From contig NVRR01000004.1 in assembly GCA_002732675.1 (NCBI GenBank), positions 1 through 15,774 on the forward strand: a DNA stretch of 15,774 bases, given 5' to 3'. The notes beneath the pieces were generated by a model, which was not told the origin of the DNA, searched no databases, and was given only the letters and a program-made list of their open reading frames with translations. Numbering within the stretch: position 1 is the first letter of the stretch; each line of letters starts with the position of its first letter. The stretch comes from Sneathiella sp. (lineage in GTDB: Bacteria; Pseudomonadota; Alphaproteobacteria; Sneathiellales; Sneathiellaceae). The translations under genes were made by a program, and so were the position numbers. Below, in pieces: positions 1-6,828 of the stretch.

Positions 1-456
1 GGCCAGTTTCGCAGCGATTTACTCTATCGGTTGAATGTCATAACGTTACGGATACCAACCCTTATGCAACGCGTTGAAGATATCCCACGTCTTTTCACGC
101 AGCTGGTCAATGAGGCTTGCATACGATACCGGAGGGATTTTCCCGTCATTCCGGCGACAGTATTGACGGTTATGGCGAACAGGGATTGGCCGGGCAATGT
201 CCGTGAACTCAGGAATGCCGCTGACAGATTTGCCTTGGGTCTGGGTTTAATGGACGGGGCGGGAGACACTCAAAAATCGCCTGAAAGTCTGGCCGAGCGT
301 GTCGCGGAGTATGAACTGAACGCCATTGTCGCGGAACTGACGGCCAATGACGGTCAGCTGCGGCAGACATATGAGTCTCTTGGGCTATCGCGGAAAACGC
401 TCTACGAAAAAATGCAGAAATATCGGCTTAACCGGAATGAATATTCTAAGGAATAG
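1..456 (+). CDS. dctD: DctD-type sigma-54-dependent response regulator, C-terminal part (5' end outside window)
   Basis: The reading frame is open from base 1, so the gene is cut by the window edge; 151 codons remain. The first residues, GQFRSDLLYRLNV, are the conserved AAA+ stretch of sigma-54 activators that follows the Walker B region, and the sequence continues with a VEDIP motif. WPGNVRELRNAADRF (around fragment residues 63-77) is the sensor II region. The C-terminus carries a Fis-type helix-turn-helix (GLSRKTLYEKMQKYRL), which closely resembles DctD proteins. Known role of the family: phosphorylated by the DctB kinase, DctD drives sigma-54 transcription of C4-dicarboxylate transport genes. 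The dctPQM operon starts 245 bases downstream, which supports the DctD name over other NtrC relatives. The receiver domain and most of the ATPase domain are not visible. I could not find a GG-N10-GC sigma-54 promoter between this gene and dctP. Confidence 0.85.
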   Translation, partial: GQFRSDLLYRLNVITLRIPTLMQRVEDIPRLFTQLVNEACIRYRRDFPVIPATVLTVMANRDWPGNVRELRNAADRFALGLGLMDGAGDTQKSPESLAERVAEYELNAIVAELTANDGQLRQTYESLGLSRKTLYEKMQKYRLNRNEYSKE

Positions 457-577
457 AAAATTCAGACGGCCTGAATAGACTCCAATATAGCCGAAAGGGT
501 GGGTTTCAACACGTCATATAGCCATCAATGTACCCTTTTCCACCCATCGCTTTCGATTTTTGCACATTGAGAGGCCA

Positions 578-599
578 TTGTCGTTTGATTGTCGTTGTA
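578..599. repeat. Tandem 11-bp direct repeat upstream of dctP
   Basis: Two adjacent 11-base units, TTGTCGTTTGA and TTGTCGTTGTA, share their first eight bases. The 11-base spacing is about one helical turn, so both units would face the same side of the DNA. They lie about 100 bases before the dctP start, in the only sizeable gap before the transporter operon. A regulator binding site is possible, but a two-copy repeat this short could be chance. Confidence 0.3.
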
Positions 600-701
600 T
601 CTGTTCTACAGTTTGTATCTCATACGTAGCAGTGAACATGCAGCGGGCATGTTTGCTCAAGAAATGCGGTGAAGAATTTTTAATTCTGGGAGGAATATAT
701 A

Positions 702-1706
702 ATGCGTAAAACCTTAATGGTTGCGGCAGCAACTGCCGTTCTAATGGCATCTGGCTCGACTGCCTTTGCAAAATGTGATGACGGTGAAATCGTCATTAAA
801 TTCAGTCATGTGACAAACACGGACAAGCACCCGAAAGGGATTGCGGCGACGTTGCTTGAAAAAAGGGTGAACGAGGAAATGAATGGTAAAGCCTGCATGG
901 AGGTTTTCCCGAACTCGACACTTTACAATGACGACAAGGTTTTGGAGGCATTGCTGAACAACGATGTTCAGATGGCGGCGCCGTCTTTATCCAAGTTTGA
1001 AAAATTTACCAAGAAGTTCCGGATTTTCGACCTGCCGTTCATGTTTAATGACATTGCCGCAGTGGATGCATTTCAGGTTTCTGAAACCGGGCAGAAAATG
1101 AAAAGTTCTATGGTGAAACGCGGATTGCTCGGCCTTGAGTTCTGGCACAATGGCATGAAGCAGTTCTCAGCGAACAAGCCGCTTCTGGTGCCGGGCGATG
1201 CCAAGGGTCTTAAATTCCGGGTGCAGTCATCAGATGTTCTGGTCGCTGAAATCGAAGCGCTGGGTGCAAGCCCCCAAAAAATGGCATTCTCTGAGGTTTA
1301 TGGTGCCTTGCAGACAGGTGTCGTGGACGGTCAGGAAAATACCTGGTCGAATATCTATGGCAAGAAATTCTTCGAAGTCCAGGATGGAACGACGGAAACA
1401 AATCACGGTGTGATCGACTACCTTGTGGTCACGTCTACCAAATTCTGGGACGGGCTGCCCGATGATGTCCGGGTACAGCTCGCGACGATCATGCGTGAAG
1501 TCACGGTGGCGCGAAACGGTGAATCTACTCAAGTCAATAACGATGCGAAGGAAGCAATTATGGCCGCCGGTGGCGTTGTCCGTCCATTGAACGCCGAGCA
1601 ACGGCAAATGTGGGTGGATGTCATGAAACCAGTTTGGGCCGAGTTCGAAAAGGATGTTGGCGCAGCCAACATTGCGGCCGCACAAAAAATAAATATGACC
1701 AACTAG
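702..1706 (+). CDS. dctP: TRAP transporter periplasmic C4-dicarboxylate-binding protein DctP
   Basis: This is the solute-binding protein of a tripartite ATP-independent periplasmic (TRAP) transporter; it captures substrate in the periplasm and hands it to DctQM. The 334-residue length is normal for the family. Residues 1-23 form a signal peptide (basic MRK start, hydrophobic core, AFA before a likely cleavage at K24). R173 in GLKFRVQSSDV corresponds to the conserved arginine that pairs with the substrate carboxylate, and GVVDGQENTWSNIYGKKFFE (206-225) is the conserved ligand-site block. C25 and C65 of the mature protein could form a disulphide. A strong ribosome site, GGGAGGA at 688-694, lies seven bases before the ATG and fixes the start. 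A small AT-rich inverted repeat (AGAATT-TTT-AATTCT, 673-687) sits just before it. Malate, succinate or fumarate is the likely substrate, judged from the neighbouring dctD and the DctQM type. Confidence 0.93.
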   Translation: MRKTLMVAAATAVLMASGSTAFAKCDDGEIVIKFSHVTNTDKHPKGIAATLLEKRVNEEMNGKACMEVFPNSTLYNDDKVLEALLNNDVQMAAPSLSKFEKFTKKFRIFDLPFMFNDIAAVDAFQVSETGQKMKSSMVKRGLLGLEFWHNGMKQFSANKPLLVPGDAKGLKFRVQSSDVLVAEIEALGASPQKMAFSEVYGALQTGVVDGQENTWSNIYGKKFFEVQDGTTETNHGVIDYLVVTSTKFWDGLPDDVRVQLATIMREVTVARNGESTQVNNDAKEAIMAAGGVVRPLNAEQRQMWVDVMKPVWAEFEKDVGAANIAAAQKINMTN

Positions 1707-1718
1707 GGTGAGTTTGGT

Positions 1719-1748
1719 TGGCTGGCGCGACTTTTTTCGCGCCAGCCA
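1719..1748 (+). promoter_or_regulatory. dctP-dctQ intercistronic hairpin
   Basis: A perfect 11-bp stem, TGGCTGGCGCG (1719-1729) with CGCGCCAGCCA (1738-1748), encloses an 8-base loop ACTTTTTT and is followed by TTTATTT. It begins 12 bases after the dctP stop and ends before the dctQ ribosome site GGGAGGGG (1771-1778). It could end a fraction of the transcripts or protect the 3' end of dctP mRNA. Either effect would give more binding protein than membrane subunits, a known pattern in binding-protein-dependent transport operons. The tail is not a pure T-run, so a partial terminator or stabiliser is likelier than full termination. Confidence 0.75.
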
Positions 1749-1781
1749 TTTATTTGGTGTCTTGAACCTGGGGAGGGGACG

Positions 1782-2462
1782 ATGGGAGGCCACGGTCATA
1801 AAAAAACGGCGACATTTACGGATCGGATAGAAGAAACGGCCATAGCATTGATTTTGGGACTGATGACCATTGTCACCTTTGCCAACGTCGTCGCCCGATA
1901 TGTTTTCAACGATAATATTTTATGGGCATTGGAAGTAACGTCCATTCTTTTCGCCTGGCTGGTTTTGCTGGGTGTCAGTTATTGCGTCAAGATCACGGCC
2001 CACCTCGGCGTTGATGCTGTGGTCAAGCTCGTCTCCCGGCCCAAGCGCAAAGCTATGACCTTACTGGCTGTGTTTTTCTGTCTGGTATATACTTTTTTAT
2101 TGCTGAAAGGCGGATGGGATTTTTGGGCGAATTTTGCCAATTTACCCGGTACCGAAGGACGGTGGTTTCCAGTCGGGTTTGAAGTCGATTTTCTGGCGAA
2201 AGGCTGGTACGAAACCAATGATGTGGATATGCCGGAGATGTTCCAGTTTCTCTCCATCTGGTTCAATGAGGGCGAGCCGTATGAGAAAATTCCGCGGTTT
2301 ATTCCCTATGTCATGCTGCCCTTCGGCATGGCTCTTCTGTTTTTTCGATTTTTGCAGGCTGGCTGGGCCGTTTATACGGACCGCAAAGAACTGATTATCG
2401 TCAGTCACGAAGCGGAGGACGCGGTCGAAGACGCCGCCGCAAAACTAGAGAAGGAGACGTAA
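1782..2462 (+). CDS. dctQ: TRAP transporter small membrane subunit DctQ
   Basis: This is the small integral membrane subunit of the TRAP transporter, which forms a complex with DctM in the inner membrane. Four hydrophobic segments are visible, at about residues 18-40, 52-68, 92-110 and 174-192. The first runs into the family motif TFANVVARYVFN. A long polar and aromatic stretch (about 113-172, including GWYETNDVDMPEMF and FNEGEPYEKIPRF) separates the last two segments. As I recall, this long form of about 227 residues matches the DctQ of the Rhodobacter capsulatus dicarboxylate system rather than the shorter DctQ of many other TRAP families. A charged tail (SHEAEDAVEDAAAKLEKET) lies at the C-terminus. 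The start is fixed by GGGAGGGG four bases before the ATG. The gene ends three bases before dctM, so the two are probably translated together. Confidence 0.9.
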   Translation: MGGHGHKKTATFTDRIEETAIALILGLMTIVTFANVVARYVFNDNILWALEVTSILFAWLVLLGVSYCVKITAHLGVDAVVKLVSRPKRKAMTLLAVFFCLVYTFLLLKGGWDFWANFANLPGTEGRWFPVGFEVDFLAKGWYETNDVDMPEMFQFLSIWFNEGEPYEKIPRFIPYVMLPFGMALLFFRFLQAGWAVYTDRKELIIVSHEAEDAVEDAAAKLEKET

Positions 2463-2465
2463 GAT

Positions 2466-3839
2466 ATGGAAATCGTCTTCCTTTTCATCGGAATTATTGC
2501 CCTTCTTATCCTCGGTGTCCCGATTGCGATTGCCCTCGGGTTGAGCTCTGTGTTTTTCCTGCTGGTGGTCTCCGAAAGTTCACTGGCCTCAGTGGCTCAG
2601 ACTTTTTATGAGGCCATGGCGGGCCATTACACGTTGCTCGCCATTCCATTTTTCATCCTGGCGTCGAGTTTTATGGCCACAGGCGGTGTTGCCAAACGGA
2701 TTATTCGCTTTTCCATCGCCGTTGTCGGGCATTTCAGTGGGGGCCTTGCCATTGCCGGCGTTTTCGCCTGTATGCTTTTTGCGGCGCTTTCCGGCTCGTC
2801 CCCGGCCACCGTCGTTGCCATCGGTTCCATTGTTATCGCTGGCATGCAGCAGGTCGGTTATACCAAGGATTTTGCAGCTGGAGTGATTTGTAACGCGGGA
2901 ACCCTCGGCATTTTGATCCCACCCTCCATTGTTATGGTGGTCTATGCCGCGGCGACAGATGTCTCCGTGGGGCGTATGTTCCTTGCCGGTGTTATTCCGG
3001 GTCTGCTGGCCGGATTTATGCTGATGGTCGGGATTTACGTGGCGGCAAAATGGAAAGGGTTGCCGAAGGGCGACTGGCTTGGATGGGGTGAAGTTCTCGT
3101 CGCCGCACGGGATGCCTCCTGGGGCCTTTTGCTGATAATAATTATTCTCGGCGGAATTTATGGGGGGGCCTTCACGCCGACAGAAGCGGCGGCTGTTGCC
3201 TCGATTTACGCGTTTATCATTGCCAATTTTATCTATCGGGATATGGGGCCATTACATCGGGAAGGCGAGGAACCCATTTCGCTTTTCAAAAAGCCTCAGG
3301 CCCTTGTTACGGCATTCTTTCATAAAGATACGCGAGATACCTTGTTTGATGCGGGCAAACTTACAATTACGTTGATGTTCATTATTGCCAATGCGCTGAT
3401 TTTGAAACATGTGCTGACCGACGAGCAAATTCCGCAGCAGATTGCAGGCGTCATGCTGGACGCCGGTCTCAGCTGGTGGACTTTCCTGATTGTCGTCAAT
3501 ATCATCTTGTTGGTGGGCGGCCAGTTTATGGAGCCGTCGGGCTTGATCGTCATTGTTGCGCCGCTGGTCTTTCCCATCGCTATGGAGCTTGGGATCAACC
3601 CCATTCATCTTGGCATTATTATGGTGGTTAATATGGAAATCGGGATGATTACGCCGCCGGTCGGGCTAAACCTGTTTGTGACGTCCGGAGTGGCCGGAAT
3701 GTCGATGATGCGTGTGGTGAAGGCGGCGTTGCCCTGGCTTGGCATTCTATTCATCTTTTTGATCCTGGTGACTTATATTCCGTTCCTGTCGACCTGGCTG
3801 CCGGAAACCATGATGGGGCCTGAAATTATCACGAAGTAA
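2466..3839 (+). CDS. dctM: TRAP transporter large membrane subunit DctM
   Basis: This is the large transport subunit, which moves substrate across the inner membrane using the sodium gradient in characterised family members. The 457 residues are almost entirely hydrophobic helices. Family motifs are present in order: LSGSSPATVVAIGSIV (108-123), ILIPPSIVMVVYA (149-161), GGAFTPTEAAAVAS (233-246), and EIGMITPPVGLNLFV (391-405). A polar loop (about 258-295, GPLHREGEEPISLF and following) makes it somewhat longer than the commonest DctM proteins. A ribosome site (GAAGGAGA) lies in the last codons of dctQ, nine or so bases before the ATG. The stop codon is only two bases from the end of the converging DUF3422 remnant, and I see no obvious terminator hairpin there. 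Confidence 0.93.
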   Translation: MEIVFLFIGIIALLILGVPIAIALGLSSVFFLLVVSESSLASVAQTFYEAMAGHYTLLAIPFFILASSFMATGGVAKRIIRFSIAVVGHFSGGLAIAGVFACMLFAALSGSSPATVVAIGSIVIAGMQQVGYTKDFAAGVICNAGTLGILIPPSIVMVVYAAATDVSVGRMFLAGVIPGLLAGFMLMVGIYVAAKWKGLPKGDWLGWGEVLVAARDASWGLLLIIIILGGIYGGAFTPTEAAAVASIYAFIIANFIYRDMGPLHREGEEPISLFKKPQALVTAFFHKDTRDTLFDAGKLTITLMFIIANALILKHVLTDEQIPQQIAGVMLDAGLSWWTFLIVVNIILLVGGQFMEPSGLIVIVAPLVFPIAMELGINPIHLGIIMVVNMEIGMITPPVGLNLFVTSGVAGMSMMRVVKAALPWLGILFIFLILVTYIPFLSTWLPETMMGPEIITK

Positions 3840-3841
3840 AA

Positions 3842-4336
3842 TCAGCTATCCCGAAATAGCCGTTTCTTGAAGCGACTGAGGATCTCCAGACGGTGAACAG
3901 GATAATCGGGATCGAGAGCCCCTTGATGAGGTTGACGTTGAGCGGGACGCCTAGATTATGTGCGGCTTCCGACGCATATCCGACCAGGTTCAACAGATAA
4001 TAACTGATGGCGGCGATGGAGAGGCCTTCAACGGTTTCTTTCAGTCGAAGTTGGTGTTGCGCGCATTTATTCATGGACGTCAGCTGCGCCTCGTTTTGTT
4101 CCGATAGGGCAAAATCCGTCTTCGTTCGCAGCAGGTTCGCGGATCGTGTTGCCCGCCATGAAAGATCCGCCAGACGATCCGCCCTAGAATTACAAGTTCG
4201 AACCGCCGGTGCCACTCACGCGCGCACCCAGCGCCTCAAACGGGCGGGCATAGAGTTCATTATTGATTTCAAACTGGAGCGGGTGAGGCGTAAAGCCCGA
4301 ACAATCTCTCCGTTCTGCCAAGCTTTCCTCTTCCAT
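3842..4336 (-). pseudogene. DUF3422 family membrane protein, internally deleted and frameshifted remnant
   Basis: Read on the minus strand, an ATG at 4336 opens 48 codons (stop at 4190-4192) containing HPLQFEINNELYARPFEALG. This is the N-terminal HARP-type signature of DUF3422 proteins. From about 4215, in another frame, the sequence continues as APAVRTC...LADLSW...ANLLRTKTDFAL, then QLRLKETVEGLSIAAISYYL, LNLVGYASEA and NLIKGLSIPIILFTVW. This is the C-terminal part of the same family, including its membrane segments. Near 3884-3890 the frame shifts again: the natural tail reads SRFKKRLFRDS and stops at 3842-3844. Intact family members are about 400-430 residues (from memory), so roughly 260 residues are missing at a junction near 4212-4220. 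The family's function is unknown. The gene is almost certainly non-functional, unless assembly errors explain both frame changes. Confidence 0.85.
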
Positions 4337-4427
4337 CGGCCTGCCCTGAAAAGGTCACCTATCGCAGCGTTGTCAAAGTGGAAACCAGCAGGGTACAACA
4401 AATTTAAAGTCAATCGGGCTTTTGACC

Positions 4428-4445
4428 GAAAATCTATAGATTCTC
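4428..4445. promoter_or_regulatory. 18-bp near-perfect palindrome (possible operator)
   Basis: AATCTATAGATT (4431-4442) is a perfect 12-bp palindrome. Including its flanks, 16 of 18 bases (GAAAATCTATAGATTCTC) are symmetric. It lies in the gap between the DUF3422 remnant and the c-di-GMP gene, about 125 bases before the latter's start. It could be an operator for either direction, but AT-rich palindromes of this size also occur by chance. Confidence 0.35.
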
Positions 4446-4491
4446 TGGTTATCTTGGGTGCGCCGCAATAATCTTACGAATTGGACCCTGT

Positions 4492-4521
4492 TTCGCTAAT
4501 TATATTTGCGAATTTAGCGAA
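4492..4521. promoter_or_regulatory. Inverted repeat TTCGCTAA / TTAGCGAA upstream of the c-di-GMP gene
   Basis: TTCGCTAA (4492-4499) and its exact reverse complement TTAGCGAA (4514-4521) flank a 14-base AT-rich centre. A further TTTGCGAA sits inside the centre (4505-4512). The element ends 47 bases before the ATG at 4569, where promoter control sites are usual. A poor promoter candidate overlaps it (TTACGA at 4474, TAATTA at 4497, 17-base spacer). The pairing is seen directly; a role in controlling the downstream gene is inference. Confidence 0.4.
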
Positions 4522-4568
4522 TTGAGCGCAGAATAACGCTGGGCGTGTAAAAAGAAAAGAACTTTGCC

Positions 4569-6809
4569 ATGAATAGGTTCGGTGCGGGTGAGGAATTACT
4601 CCATCCAGTAAAAGCAGTAAATCGGGCGGATTTTGGGGCGCCTGAGCTTAAAGTATTGCTAGCCTGTGCAGATGTTGTTGAGACGGAGCATCATTATAAT
4701 CCGCTGGATGCCTTTATGTATGGCGATCAGCCTGTGCAGTTTCTACTGGCGGAGGATTCCGAAGAAGTTACCACCTTGCTGCGGGAGCATGAGGATATTG
4801 CGGTCCTGATGCTGGACGTGTCAGGAAAGAAAAACGAGTGCGGGTTGCAATTGCTGCGTCATGTGCGCCAGGATCTCGGTAACAGAAACATACGTGTCAT
4901 TTTGGTTGGGGCATATTCGGGCTATCAGCAGGACTGGAATGTCCTCAGACAATATGATGTCAGCGATTATCGGGATATCTCGGAACTGACGGTTCCTCAG
5001 CTGTTTACGAGCCTGACCATTGCACTACAAGCCTATGAAAGGCTCTGCACGGACGAGAATAACAAGCGGGCATTGCAAACTATTCTGGATGTCACCAAGG
5101 AGCTTTACGGCGTTCGTTCCGTTGAGGAATTCTGCCTGACAATTCTTACCCAGTTACAGGTTATTCACGCGCCGACCGAGCATTGTTTCTTTTGTATTCC
5201 TGACGACAAGTCGGGCGAACTCGTCCTGTCAGCAGGCATGGGTAAATATGAAGGACTGAGGAAGCAAAAGGTTGAGACCGCCGTAAATGCCGATATGCAC
5301 GCTCGTATTCTGGAGATCACAGACGCGCGCGTAAATCGATATGAAGAGGCATTGAGTATTCTCTCCATCGTCCGTGACGGAACGTTGAAGGGCGCCGTCA
5401 TTCTGGAGACGACACCGGCCTTCACATTGCTGGAAAAACGCCAGATCGAACTGATTTGCGCGAATATTACGCTGGGCCTTGAAAATGCGGACATGTTTGA
5501 AGAGATCAAACGGCTGGCATTCCATGATTCCCTGACGGGCCTGAATAATCGAGCGAAATTTCGCAATGATGTCCAATCATATCTGGAAGGGCAGGAGAAG
5601 GGTACTTTCGTTGTCGTTCAGTTCGTACTGGACTATCTGCCGGAACTCAATATCGCCCTTGGCCACGAATCCGTTGATGAATTGTTGCAGTTTGTCTCCG
5701 AGCAATTATCGGTCTTGTTTCCTGATGCGATTTCTCTGGCCCGCACATCGGGAGATGGCTTTGGATTATGCATACCATATGGCGAAATCCGTGATCTCCG
5801 ACAGATCCCGCGCACCATTCATAGTCTGTTTGAACGAAGTCAGGAAGAAAGCGCGAACCTTCCCCATGTAATCCCGCGCATTGGTCTGGCGATCTATCCT
5901 GAGGACGCCGGTAATGCCGCCGCACTTTGGCGTAATACTAATATTGCCCTGGCAACGATAAGAGGAAAGGGGAGCACTTATTTCAGATTTTATAATAAAG
6001 AGATAGCAAACGATATTAATGCACGGGTTGAGATGAATAACGCGCTGCGTCAGGGGATTGGACGGGAAGACCTGACACTGAATTATCAGCCGCAAATAGA
6101 CCTGGAGACAGGCAATGTTGTCGGCGTTGAAGCGTTGGTGCGCTGGCAGCGCGACGGCGGTCATTTTGTCGCTCCTGACGAATTTATTCCGATCGCTGAA
6201 ACCTCCGGTCTTATTGCGCCGATCAGCGAATGGGTGCTGATGGAAGCCTGTCAGAAACGGCGGGAGTGGCTGGATCAGGGCGCTACAGATTTTAAGGTGG
6301 CCATCAATCTATCTCTATCAATGTTTCAAAATGATGATTTCGCGGAGTTGATGCGTCATACATTGCGGAAAACTGCCTGTCCGCCGGAACTGGTGGAGTT
6401 GGAAATAACAGAAAGCGTGATCATGGAAGACCCTGATCAGGCGTTACGGAATTTCCTCGAGCTTGGGGAGATGGGCATCAGTTTTTCTATTGATGATTTC
6501 GGTACGGGCTATTCATCGCTGAGTTATCTCCGGCGTCTGCCCGTTTCCGTTCTTAAAATAGATAAAGCTTTTGTCAGTGGTATGATGATCAATGCCGACG
6601 ATGCGGCAATTACCCGAACCGTTATTGAGCTTGGCCGTAATCTGGGTTTGACCGTTCTGGCAGAAGGCGTTGAGACGAAAGAGCAAGTGGCGTTCCTCCG
6701 GGCAGCCAAATGCCATCAGGCGCAGGGATATATTTTCTCCAGGCCAGTACAGGCCCATGCCGTTATGTCGCTATTGGAAACGACTGATTTTATGTCACTC
6801 GCACGTTAG
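4569..6809 (+). CDS. Receiver-DUF3369-GGDEF-EAL protein, probable c-di-GMP phosphodiesterase
   Basis: This 746-residue cytoplasmic protein probably breaks down the second messenger cyclic di-GMP. Residues 28-158 match the receiver found in DUF3369 proteins, but it is degenerate. D83 (LMLDV) remains as a possible phosphate acceptor, while the usual acidic pair is C33-A34 and the usual lysine is replaced near I137. A DUF3369/GAF-like region follows (about 160-310). The GGDEF domain (about 318-475) keeps HDSLTGLNNRAKF but has SGDGF (394-398) in place of GGDEF, so cyclase activity is unlikely. The EAL domain (about 487-735) has all the residues expected of an active enzyme: E521 (EAL), N580, E612, D642-D643 (DDFGTGYSS), K663, E699 (AEGVE) and Q719. 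The ribosome site is weak (no GGAG before the ATG), so the start is only fairly sure. The gene stands alone and ends in a terminator that contains its stop codon. Confidence 0.9.
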   Translation: MNRFGAGEELLHPVKAVNRADFGAPELKVLLACADVVETEHHYNPLDAFMYGDQPVQFLLAEDSEEVTTLLREHEDIAVLMLDVSGKKNECGLQLLRHVRQDLGNRNIRVILVGAYSGYQQDWNVLRQYDVSDYRDISELTVPQLFTSLTIALQAYERLCTDENNKRALQTILDVTKELYGVRSVEEFCLTILTQLQVIHAPTEHCFFCIPDDKSGELVLSAGMGKYEGLRKQKVETAVNADMHARILEITDARVNRYEEALSILSIVRDGTLKGAVILETTPAFTLLEKRQIELICANITLGLENADMFEEIKRLAFHDSLTGLNNRAKFRNDVQSYLEGQEKGTFVVVQFVLDYLPELNIALGHESVDELLQFVSEQLSVLFPDAISLARTSGDGFGLCIPYGEIRDLRQIPRTIHSLFERSQEESANLPHVIPRIGLAIYPEDAGNAAALWRNTNIALATIRGKGSTYFRFYNKEIANDINARVEMNNALRQGIGREDLTLNYQPQIDLETGNVVGVEALVRWQRDGGHFVAPDEFIPIAETSGLIAPISEWVLMEACQKRREWLDQGATDFKVAINLSLSMFQNDDFAELMRHTLRKTACPPELVELEITESVIMEDPDQALRNFLELGEMGISFSIDDFGTGYSSLSYLRRLPVSVLKIDKAFVSGMMINADDAAITRTVIELGRNLGLTVLAEGVETKEQVAFLRAAKCHQAQGYIFSRPVQAHAVMSLLETTDFMSLAR

Positions 6810-6828
6810 GCAATTTTGCCTATTTTTT
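6807..6828 (+). terminator. Rho-independent terminator spanning the stop codons of two convergent genes
   Basis: TAGGCAATTTTGCCTA (6807-6822) folds into a 6-bp stem, TAGGCA with TGCCTA, and a 4-base loop ATTT. It is followed at once by six T residues (6823-6828). This is the layout of an intrinsic terminator for the c-di-GMP gene. The first TAG is that gene's stop codon, and the last CTA is the TAG stop of the converging FAD oxidase gene on the other strand. There is no matching T-run for the minus strand, so it should work mainly in the plus direction. Confidence 0.7.

Noticed and set aside
461..475. TTCAG-ACGGC-CTGAA just after the dctD stop as a terminator
   Set aside because: The stem is only five base pairs and no T-run follows.
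457..701. A sigma-54 promoter for dctP, expected because a DctD-type activator lies next to it
   Set aside because: I checked every GG in the gap for a GC ten bases further on and found none, so there is no recognisable -24/-12 site on the plus strand.
1230..1799. A 189-codon open frame antisense to dctP
   Set aside because: It lies across a well-supported gene and runs through the dctP-dctQ hairpin. Its translation shows no known motif.
4007..4471. A 154-codon open frame on the plus strand across the DUF3422 remnant
   Set aside because: It has no ribosome site and no recognisable motif, while the minus strand of the same bases clearly encodes DUF3422 signatures. It is a shadow frame.
4477..4487. 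CGAATTGGACC also occurs at 15230-15240, in front of hemA
   Set aside because: Shared 11-base words are expected by chance in a window of this size, and the two copies have different orientations relative to their genes.
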